DNA of 64,000 bases, taken from assembly GCA_964433675.1 (NCBI GenBank), contig CAYSSJ010000003.1, positions 124,001-188,000 of the forward strand, given 5' to 3'. The DNA is from CAYSSJ01 sp964433675 (GTDB lineage Bacteria; Cloacimonadota; Cloacimonadia; Cloacimonadales; TCS61). The notes beneath the pieces are model-generated. The model was not told the DNA's origin and did no database searches. It worked only from the letters and a program-made list of their open reading frames with translations. The position numbers and the translations under genes are program-made. Positions 9,637 to 17,117 of this stretch are shown here, piece by piece. Positions within the stretch are counted from its first letter, which is position 1. Each line of letters begins with the position of its first letter.

Positions 9637-12069
9637 TCAGCTTTGAGCAAAAGCTTTGTTTTTCTTTAGTCTGAGTGAATTATAAACTACATTTAGAGAG
9701 CTGAACGACATCGCAGCAGCGCCGATCATCGGGTGCAACAGCCCCAACATCGCGACAGGTATAGCGACTGCGTTGTAAAACCATGCCCAAAAGAAATTCT
9801 CCTTGATTTTTCTGAATGTCGCTTTGGAGAGTTTGATAGCCAGTAGAACAGAACTGAGTTCACCACGAACAAGCGTGACATCAGCCGATTCGATGGCAAT
9901 ATCGGTTCCGGTACCGAGTGCTATGCCCACATTTGCCTGTTTCAAAGCAGGAGCATCGTTTATGCCATCTCCTACCATTGCTACAGACTTGTAATGTTTT
10001 TGCAGCTTTCTTACTGCTTTCACTTTTTCATCCGGCATCACTTCCGAGATCACCTCAGATATTCCTACTTGATCGGCAATCGCTTTGGCTGTCCTGCTAT
10101 TATCGCCGGTTATCATTGCGGTATTTATACCGAGTTTTTTCAGCCCATTTATAGCAGATGCCGAGTCTGCTTTGATCGGATCGGCTATGGCGATTATGCC
10201 GATTACTGCGTCATCTTTAGCGACCATGATGACCGTCTTGGCTTCGTTTTCCAATCTTTCCAAATCATCTTCTATTTCTTGGTAGCCAATCCCGAAGTGT
10301 TCCATACATTTCCTGCTTCCTATTATCACTGTTTGACCGTCTATCTTACCTTTGATGCCCATCCCGACCAATGCGGAGAAATTTTGGACTGCGGATAGTG
10401 TTACCGATCTTTCCTTGGCTTTTTCCATTACTGCCCAAGCGAGGCTATGCTCGGAAGCATGTTCCACTGAAGCGGCAAAATAGAGCACTTCATTCTCATC
10501 AGAGTTTATCGGGATGATATCGGTAACTTCCGGCTTCCCTTTTGTGATTGTACCTGTCTTATCGAAAGCTATCAAATCTATCTCTCGCAGAGTTTGGATA
10601 GATTCACCGCTGCGGAACAAAACACCGTTTTCCGCTCCGATACCGCTTCCGACCATCAGTGCTGTCGGTGTTCCCAAACCCAAAGCACAGGGACAGGCGA
10701 TCACCAGTACAGCCGTGGCAGTGATAAATGCAAGCGTAAGTGGCGGGAGTTGGGGATTTACCCAGGGCAGGAAGGTGGCACCCCAACTGATTATCCTCAG
10801 ATGAAATTCCGGAAAGACCAAAAAAGAACTGAAAGTGAGGATCGTGATCAGGATGATTGCCGGTACAAAATAGCTGGTAATCCGGTCGGCAAATTCTTGG
10901 ATCGGAACTTTCGAGCCTTGGCATTCTTCTACCAGTTTGATGACTTGCGCCAGAAATGTATCTTTACCGATCTTGGTTACTCTCACCTTAAGCATTCCTT
11001 CTTTGTTTATCGTTGCGCCGATCACTTCCGAACCTTCTTCGCGTAAGACAGGCATAGATTCACCGGTTGCCATCGATTCATCCACCATGCTCCTACCTTC
11101 AGTTATAATACCGTCGGTGGGGATCTTCTCACCGGGGCGAACGATCATGATATCTCCTATTCGGAGATCTTCGACGGCAACTTCACGCTCTTCTCCATCA
11201 GCGATGATGCGAGCAGTTTTGGCTCCGAGTTTGATAAGCTTCTTGATAGCTTGGGAGGCGCGCCCTTTCGCCCGCGTTTCCAAATATTTCCCGATCAGAT
11301 GGAAAGACATGATCGCGGTAGCCATCTCGATGAAAGATTGAAGCGGGAAGAAAAGCGCCAATAGACCAATAACATAGGGTGGAACCGATCCCAAAGAGAC
11401 GAGCACATCCATATTGGCACTTTTGTTTCTGATCGACATAATGCTGCTTTGATGAACTTTTCTGCCGATGATGAAAATATTGACAAATGCCAATATTGCA
11501 ATGATAATCAGATAGCCCGCTATCGGATGAATAAACATATGAACGATCATCAGAAGCATTACTATGCCGGAGAGAAGAGCTGAGGTGAACATTTTTTGCT
11601 TAGCTTTGTTTACTTTTGCATCATCCTCGTCCGTATCGGACTCATCTATCAAATTATAACCGAGTGATTCTACTCGTTTTTTTATCTCATCCAAAGAAAG
11701 TGCTTTTTTATCATAAGATAGGGATACGGTCTCGTTGGAGAAATTTACCGATGCTTCCTGAACTCCCACCATTGAATTAATAGACTTTTCTATATTTACA
11801 GCACAGGTAGCACAACTCATCCCATCTACTTTGAGTTTGGTGATATCAGCGACTTGCGGAAGTTTGGCATCATAACCCAGATCTTCTATCGCTTTTATCA
11901 TTGTCTGCGGATCAATTTTTTCCGCATCATACTCGATATTTGCCTTTTCGGACGCGAAATTCACCGTGGCTTGTTCTACTCCGTCCAGCGATGAGAGTTT
12001 GCGCTCGATACTGGCTGCACAGGCAGTGCAGCTCATCCCATCTATATTAAGGCTGACATTATTTTTCAT
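9637..12069 (-). CDS. copA: Copper-transporting P1B-type ATPase
   Basis: An 810-residue inner-membrane pump that uses ATP to export Cu(I). It has two N-terminal heavy-metal-associated domains with G-M-S-C-x-x-C (C14/C17 and C86/C89), a membrane region, T-G-E-S (actuator, about 335-338), the C-P-C metal site in the sixth helix (C459-P460-C461), the phosphorylation motif D503-K-T-G-T, and G-D-G-I-N-D-A-P near the end. The last helices carry the Y-N and M-x-x-S residues typical of CopA. One oddity is the nucleotide-binding H-P motif, which reads S-E-H-S (H541, S542) instead of S-E-H-P. No copper regulator or chaperone gene is adjacent. The region just upstream contains a repeated ATATGATATG / CATATCATATC element, but no operator I can name. 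Confidence 0.95.
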   Translation of the reverse strand: MKNNVSLNIDGMSCTACAASIERKLSSLDGVEQATVNFASEKANIEYDAEKIDPQTMIKAIEDLGYDAKLPQVADITKLKVDGMSCATCAVNIEKSINSMVGVQEASVNFSNETVSLSYDKKALSLDEIKKRVESLGYNLIDESDTDEDDAKVNKAKQKMFTSALLSGIVMLLMIVHMFIHPIAGYLIIIAILAFVNIFIIGRKVHQSSIMSIRNKSANMDVLVSLGSVPPYVIGLLALFFPLQSFIEMATAIMSFHLIGKYLETRAKGRASQAIKKLIKLGAKTARIIADGEEREVAVEDLRIGDIMIVRPGEKIPTDGIITEGRSMVDESMATGESMPVLREEGSEVIGATINKEGMLKVRVTKIGKDTFLAQVIKLVEECQGSKVPIQEFADRITSYFVPAIILITILTFSSFLVFPEFHLRIISWGATFLPWVNPQLPPLTLAFITATAVLVIACPCALGLGTPTALMVGSGIGAENGVLFRSGESIQTLREIDLIAFDKTGTITKGKPEVTDIIPINSDENEVLYFAASVEHASEHSLAWAVMEKAKERSVTLSAVQNFSALVGMGIKGKIDGQTVIIGSRKCMEHFGIGYQEIEDDLERLENEAKTVIMVAKDDAVIGIIAIADPIKADSASAINGLKKLGINTAMITGDNSRTAKAIADQVGISEVISEVMPDEKVKAVRKLQKHYKSVAMVGDGINDAPALKQANVGIALGTGTDIAIESADVTLVRGELSSVLLAIKLSKATFRKIKENFFWAWFYNAVAIPVAMLGLLHPMIGAAAMSFSSLNVVYNSLRLKKNKAFAQS

Positions 12070-12414
12070 ATCATATCCTTTCTCCTATTATTTTGATATG
12101 ATATGGAATAATTTGCTGATGGCAATTTTTTTTTGATCAGGAAAAAATGCTATTACCTGTGGCTACGAAGGAAAAGGAAGTTGAAAAGGTTAAAAGGACG
12201 AAGGAATAAGGACTAAGGGGTTTGAAAAAAGCAAGGAGATGTTGATTGGTTAATTGGTTGATTAGTTGATTAGTCTGCCTTGGAGTTATCGTCACACTGA
12301 GTAGTCCTGCACCTACATTTTTTTTCTTAGTTGGTTTAGCTGGGAAAGTAGGTGCAGGGCGTATCGAAGTGTGAGCTTAGTAAGTGTAGTGGTTTACTTG
12401 TCACCCTTCGATAC

Positions 12415-12434
12415 GATTCCGACAAGTCGGAATC
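12415..12434. repeat. Perfect hairpin in dispersed repeat, copy 1
   Basis: GATTCCGAC-AA-GTCGGAATC is a 9-bp perfect inverted repeat. The same core recurs at 12924-12941 in the second element copy. Confidence 0.75.
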
Positions 12435-12923
12435 ACTTAGGGTGACAACGGGTCATTGCTTGCCCTGCCTGCCACGTGGGACCTGTCTGTTCCACTGCGG
12501 TGAAATTTCATCAGAAATATTTCACTGGGGGAATTTGGTGCTTGAAATTTGGGATTTATAAAAACCCCTCTGACTGGCTGGCGCCAGTCTTCTCCCCTTG
12601 TGAAGGGGAACTAATCCCTATTATCTACAATGGGTTGTGACCATATATTGTCCCCCTTTTCAAGGGGGAATAAAAGGGGTTTCTCCAACAATAGCCCAGT
12701 CTCTTCAGGGCTGGGAAGTAAAATGTGATAGATTGAAATACGCCGTTCACGGCGTTGCAAAGAAAACCCTACGCCTGAAGGCGCAGGCTATTATTTCGGG
12801 TAATTGATAAATCTTATCATAGTTTTTCCCTCAATGTCACACTGAGTAGCTTCGGCGCAAGCCGGAACGTATCGAAGTGTGAATTTAGTAAGTGTGGTTT
12901 TTAACTTGTCACCCTTCGATACA

Positions 12924-12941
12924 ATTCCGACAAGTCGGAAT
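12924..12941. repeat. Perfect hairpin in dispersed repeat, copy 2
   Basis: ATTCCGAC-AA-GTCGGAAT, an 8-bp stem. It is preceded by the same CTTGTCACCCTTCGATAC segment as copy 1. Confidence 0.75.
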
Positions 12942-13213
12942 CACTCCATCCTTCGTTTTACTACGGTATGGCAGGCAGGGTGACACATGCACGCCATTTG
13001 GCTTGCATTCGAAGTCCAGTGACGAATGGAATCTCGTTTCTACTTAGTATGACGATTCTTATCTCTATTAATTCCGGCACAGCCAAATTCCTATCAATTC
13101 CGCGAACGAAGTGAGCAAATTCCCCTTTCGTTCCTCAGACTTTTCTTGCTCTTCTCAAAAACTCATAACTCATCACTCAAAACTGCGTCACTGTTTTGTT
13201 TCGATCATTCGGC

Positions 13214-13235
13214 ATTGGGTAATCCCAATTTTTTC
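13214..13235 (+). terminator. Terminator-like hairpin upstream of rtcB
   Basis: ATTGGG-TAAT-CCCAAT followed by a short T-run. It closes the repeat-rich stretch and may insulate rtcB from upstream transcription. The stem is only 6 bp. Confidence 0.4.
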
Positions 13236-13319
13236 ACTATTTTCATCTAAAGTTTAGAAAAAAGATTGCAAAATTTTGCCGGGTAGATAAAATATGAGAT
13301 TGAAGGAGGTCGTCTGAAT

Positions 13320-14762
13320 ATGAGGATTGATAAAACTCTGCTAAAAGAGATTGAGCCAAATCTTTGGGAGTATCCCAAACAAGGTGAGATGAGAGTGCCG
13401 GCCCGGGTTTACTCGAACCGTAAAATGATAGACCATATCTTTTCCGATAAAGCTATGGATCAGCTTTTAAATGTCGCAACGATGCCGGGGATAGTAGGTT
13501 ATTCACTGGCAATGGCGGATATACATCGTGGATTCGGTTTCCCGATCGGCGGAGTAGCTGCTTTCGATCTGAACAGTGGCGTAATCTCACCCGGCGGGGT
13601 AGGATACGATATAAATTGCGGTGTGAGAATGATGCGGACTAATCTGTTTGAAAACGATATCAAAGATGCCATCAAACAATTAGTGAATGCAATAGCAGGC
13701 AGTGTTCCCAGCGGTGTCGGCTCCAGTGATGCTATATTCACTCTGAACAGTAAACAGCTTTCGGAAGTATTGGTAAAAGGTTCACGCTGGGCGGTAGAGA
13801 ATGGTTTCGGTGAGATGTCCGATCTGGAACATACCGAAGAGAACGGCGGTATGAAAGGTGCAAATCCGGATATGGTGAGCAAGCGGGCTTATCAGCGTGG
13901 TTCATCTCAGCTTGGAACTCTCGGCTCCGGTAATCATTTTATCGAGATCGGTGCAGTTACACAGATTTTCAACCCTGCTGCTGCCAAAGTTTTCGACTTG
14001 TATAAAGGACAAATAATCGTGATGGTTCATTGTGGCTCCCGCGGTTTGGGACATCAGATTTGTGAGGATTATGTGAAAAGCATGCAACGTGAGATCAAAA
14101 TCCCTCTGTCGGACAGACAGCTTTCTTGCGCACCGCTCCAATCCAAACTAGGCAGGATGTACTTCGCTGCGATGGCTGGTGCGGCAAATTATGCTTGGGC
14201 AAATAGGCAGATCATAATGAGCCTGGTAGAAAAGAGTATGATGAAAACTATGTCTTTAAATAAAAAAGAACTTGGCTTCGCTCTGCTATATGATGTATGT
14301 CATAACATCGCCAAATTTGAGACTCATAAATTCCGCGGAAGAGAGATGAACTTGTGCGTACACCGCAAAGGAGCTACCAGAGCATTTGCTCCCGGACATA
14401 GTGCTGTACCGGCAGATTATAAAGGGATCGGACAGCCGGTGATCATTCCCGGAGATATGGGAAGATATAGTTATCTCTGTCTTGGTACTCAAAAGGCAAT
14501 GAACGACACTTTTGGCAGCTCTTCGCATGGCGCTGGTAGAGTAATGAGCCGAAGGGCGGCGAAAAAGACCTCCGATATCAATGCGGTAAGAAATGAGCTG
14601 AGACAGAAAGGCATCTATGTGCGAGCAGCTTCCAATTCCACGCTCGTAGAAGAGATGAGTATGGCATACAAAAGCGCGAGCGATGTCGTGGATGTGATGG
14701 AAGAAAACGGAGTTTTGAAGCCGGTCTTACAAACTAAGCCCATAGGAGTGGTAAAAGGATGA
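13320..14762 (+). CDS. rtcB: RNA-splicing ligase RtcB
   Basis: A 480-residue GTP- and Mn-dependent RNA ligase that joins 2',3'-cyclic phosphate or 3'-phosphate ends to 5'-OH ends in RNA repair or tRNA healing. Visible signatures are D-I-N-C-G-V-R with the metal-binding Cys (C100), G-S-G-N-H-F-I-E, V-H-C-G-S-R-G-L-G-H, H-R-K-G-A-T-R-A-F-A-P-G and S-H-G-A-G-R. H403 in the last motif is the residue expected to be guanylated. The residue before this His is usually Cys and is Ser here. AAGGAGG fixes the start at 13320. The stop overlaps the next start (ATGA), so it is translationally coupled to the ferredoxin-like protein. A decayed copy of its 5' region lies at 40784-40900. No archease gene is next to it. 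Confidence 0.95.
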   Translation: MRIDKTLLKEIEPNLWEYPKQGEMRVPARVYSNRKMIDHIFSDKAMDQLLNVATMPGIVGYSLAMADIHRGFGFPIGGVAAFDLNSGVISPGGVGYDINCGVRMMRTNLFENDIKDAIKQLVNAIAGSVPSGVGSSDAIFTLNSKQLSEVLVKGSRWAVENGFGEMSDLEHTEENGGMKGANPDMVSKRAYQRGSSQLGTLGSGNHFIEIGAVTQIFNPAAAKVFDLYKGQIIVMVHCGSRGLGHQICEDYVKSMQREIKIPLSDRQLSCAPLQSKLGRMYFAAMAGAANYAWANRQIIMSLVEKSMMKTMSLNKKELGFALLYDVCHNIAKFETHKFRGREMNLCVHRKGATRAFAPGHSAVPADYKGIGQPVIIPGDMGRYSYLCLGTQKAMNDTFGSSSHGAGRVMSRRAAKKTSDINAVRNELRQKGIYVRAASNSTLVEEMSMAYKSASDVVDVMEENGVLKPVLQTKPIGVVKG

Positions 14763-15391
14763 AAACAAGAGAGATCATTAGACTGTTAATCCAGATACTT
14801 TTTCTTATTCTGTTTGTGGTATTGCATGCGCAAAATAGTATCAGAATGTGGATAGTGGTTTTTGGAGTGGGTGTATTGCTTTCTCTGATATTCTCGAGAC
14901 TCTATTGCGGATGGATATGCCCGATAGAAACTTTGTTCAGACCGGTTGGTTGGATAAAAAGTAAACTAACCGAAAAAAAGCAAAGCAGGATCGCCAGCAT
15001 AAGATATGGATGGCTACGCTGGATCATCCTAATGTTTTTGGTTATTACAATGGTGTTGAGCAAAAGGTTGGGATTGGAGATTAATGGGATCGTATATATT
15101 ACTGTATTAGCTGTGTTGGTCTTGTTGATACTATCCGAAATTGATTGGCATAGAGTGTTCTGCCCCTATTCAGCAGTTTTGAGTTTGAGCTCCAAACCAA
15201 GCTTGTTTGCTATGGAAATCGATCTGGAAAAGTGCAAAAAATGCGGATTATGCCAGAAAGAGTGTCCGGCAGATTGTATTATAATCGAAAATGAGCAGTA
15301 TAAGATCGTAAAAAATGAATGTCTCGTCTGTTTTCGCTGCCAGAAAGTATGTCGGTTTGATGCTGTCAGTTATAGAAGAGTCAAATCATAA
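14759..15391 (+). CDS. Membrane-bound 4Fe-4S ferredoxin-like protein (NapH/CcoG-like)
   Basis: A 210-residue inner-membrane protein with about four hydrophobic segments, a C-G-W-I-C-P motif after the second and an F-C-P-Y motif after the fourth (the Fer4_5 arrangement). A C-terminal domain follows with two four-cysteine clusters, C-K-K-C-G-L-C-Q-K-E-C-P and C-L-V-C-F-R-C-Q-K-V-C. This is the pattern of NapH/CcoG/RnfB-like electron-transfer proteins. The 4-nt overlap with rtcB shows co-expression, but I know of no established functional link between these families. The electron donor and acceptor cannot be told from sequence. Confidence 0.82.
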   Translation: MKTREIIRLLIQILFLILFVVLHAQNSIRMWIVVFGVGVLLSLIFSRLYCGWICPIETLFRPVGWIKSKLTEKKQSRIASIRYGWLRWIILMFLVITMVLSKRLGLEINGIVYITVLAVLVLLILSEIDWHRVFCPYSAVLSLSSKPSLFAMEIDLEKCKKCGLCQKECPADCIIIENEQYKIVKNECLVCFRCQKVCRFDAVSYRRVKS

Positions 15392-15518
15392 ATAACTTAT
15401 TCTTCATGCTCGACGAGTGATGCTCTGTGTGCTTATTAAGAAAGAATTTATTTTTCTACTTGACAGAAGTTTAGCTATTTGCGATTTTAAATATTGCAAA
15501 TTTTTCAAGGAGGAAGCC

Positions 15519-16964
15519 ATGAAGTTCGCAAAGCAGTTTACAGTTATCTTATTTATCGGGTTTTTATTATTATCCTGTAGCGACAAAACCACAGAACCAT
15601 CTTATGAAAATGGTTGGCAAGGTAGCGGAACAGCGGATGATCCTTATCAGATCGTTCATCATCAACATCTGAAAGCTTTTGCTGACAGCGTTAATGCCGG
15701 AATTGATTATCAAAACCAATATTTTGTGATGACAGCCAATATCAGTCTTGCCGATTATCAGGCAGATGGAGGTTGGCAACCGATCGGGCATGCGGTGACA
15801 GATAATATCGAGATTTACAGCCAAAATCATAATAGGGCAGAACCAGACTCAAAGTTTGCCGGGCGTGATGATTGGGAAGAATATCCATTCAAAGGCACCT
15901 TTGATGGTAATGGATATAAAATCAACCATCTTTTTATCGATCGAGTGGAAACTGATCCTCCCGGCTCTATGCAAGGTCTTTTTGGCTTTATAAAGGATGC
16001 CGAGATCAAGAATTTGGAATTGGAGGACATCAATGTAGGGGGCTTGGCTTATATCGGCAGTTTAGTAGGTTTTGCAGTTTCATCTAATATATCCGAGTGC
16101 AGCGTTAGTGGAGAAATTAGTGGTAACTTAGCAATCGGAGGATTGGCTGGCCATATTGAAGAAACTGCCGTTTTTGATAGTTATAGTGATGTGGATATCA
16201 TAGGAATATCAGATGTTACGACGGTTCAAGAGCCTTCCAATATCGGTGGCGGTCTGATAGGTTGGGCAGAATCGTCCAATATTGATAATTGTAATAGCAC
16301 AGCCACGGTGAATGTTGTCGGATCAGCAGGTGGTTTGATCGGTGGGACTACTCAGTCCACCGTGACCAATAGCTATAGCAACAGCGAAGTTGATGTTCAT
16401 TATACAGGCGGCTGTTTGATTGGAGTCGCTATTGCAACCAGCATATCGAACTGTAACAGTGCCGGTAGTCTCAGCGGTGACAGCGATGCTATTGGTGGTT
16501 TGGTTGGTAGAGCAAACAATGCTAATATAACAATAAGCTATAGCACTTCCACTGTAAGTGGCTATGATTCTGTCGGCGGATTGATTGGACTTGCTGAATT
16601 ATCTACAATATCAAATTGCTATAGTATCGGAGAAGTAACCGGAAGTGCCGCAACAGGCGGTTTAGTTGGTTTTAATTATGGTGATTCGCAAATTATCAAT
16701 AGTTATAGTAACGGAGTAACAATTGCAGATGAAGACGGTGGAGGACTAGTCGGATTCAATCATGATAATGCAACAGTAGTAAATAGCTATTGGGATATGG
16801 AAACTTCCGGACAAAGCACCAGCGCTGCCGGCGAAGGCAGAACTACCGATGAAATGACCTATCCCTATGCGGAAAACACCTATGTGGACTGGGATTTTGA
16901 AGAGATCTGGGCTGAAGATATGAATCACAATATTAATGGGGGTTATCCGTATCTGATAGAGTAG
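15519..16964 (+). CDS. GLUG-repeat lipoprotein
   Basis: An open frame runs from 15417, but AGGAGG at 15509-15514 and a lipoprotein leader ending L-L-L-S-C fix the start at ATG 15519 (481 residues). After the lipobox comes G-S-G-T-A-D-D-P-Y-Q-I, then many G-G-L-[IV]-G units spaced by about 25-35 residues, the GLUG motif of surface proteins in Bacteroidota-like lineages. The protein ends in a W-D-F-E-E-I-W module that also closes the GLUG blocks of the two giant adhesins. It lacks the sorting-type C-terminal domain, so it is probably lipid-anchored. The last 77 bp have a near-identical displaced copy at 40929-41005. Role: probably surface adhesion or binding; the ligand is unknown. Confidence 0.8.
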   Translation: MKFAKQFTVILFIGFLLLSCSDKTTEPSYENGWQGSGTADDPYQIVHHQHLKAFADSVNAGIDYQNQYFVMTANISLADYQADGGWQPIGHAVTDNIEIYSQNHNRAEPDSKFAGRDDWEEYPFKGTFDGNGYKINHLFIDRVETDPPGSMQGLFGFIKDAEIKNLELEDINVGGLAYIGSLVGFAVSSNISECSVSGEISGNLAIGGLAGHIEETAVFDSYSDVDIIGISDVTTVQEPSNIGGGLIGWAESSNIDNCNSTATVNVVGSAGGLIGGTTQSTVTNSYSNSEVDVHYTGGCLIGVAIATSISNCNSAGSLSGDSDAIGGLVGRANNANITISYSTSTVSGYDSVGGLIGLAELSTISNCYSIGEVTGSAATGGLVGFNYGDSQIINSYSNGVTIADEDGGGLVGFNHDNATVVNSYWDMETSGQSTSAAGEGRTTDEMTYPYAENTYVDWDFEEIWAEDMNHNINGGYPYLIE

Positions 16965-17011
16965 AAATATGGGAAACCGAATTATACATAAAAATCAGAC
17001 TGTTGTCAAGT

Positions 17012-17027
17012 TGAGCAAAATTGCTCA
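17012..17027. repeat. 16-bp perfect palindrome in a convergent intergenic gap
   Basis: TGAGCAAAATTGCTCA lies between the converging GLUG lipoprotein and sigma-54 regulator genes. It could be a weak bidirectional hairpin or a binding site; no T-run follows directly. Confidence 0.35.
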
Positions 17028-17117
17028 TAGATAAAAAATTATTGGTTCAAAATGTATAATATTGGTATTTAAGCTGAAGTTTAAAGCTGTATATTGCGGG
17101 ATACTATGTCAGCCGGC

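Larger units (their letters stand above)
12120..13260. repeat. Gene-free stretch of dispersed hairpin repeats
   Basis: About 1.2 kb between copA and rtcB holds no convincing gene. It contains two copies of one element (about 12291-12445 and 12835-12946), each with GTCACACTGAGTAG, ATCGAAGTGTGA, CTTGTCACCCTTCGATAC and the hairpin ATTCCGACAAGTCGGAAT. Between them lies a CCCCTTTT...AAGGGG element (12565-12690), then a hairpin cluster with CGCCGTTCACGGCG (12741-12754) and CGCCTGAAGGCG (about 12771-12782). This is the look of REP-like or MITE-like non-autonomous repeats. No transposase is present in the window. A short hairpin with a T-run sits at 13214-13235. Confidence 0.7.

Noticed and set aside
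12352..12561. 69-codon plus-strand ORF in the repeat-rich stretch
   Set aside because: It runs through the hairpin element itself, has no ribosome-binding site, and its protein is low-complexity and unlike any family.
12291..12946. CRISPR array at the repeat cluster
   Set aside because: Only two copies of the element about 540 bp apart, no regular spacers, and no cas genes in the window.
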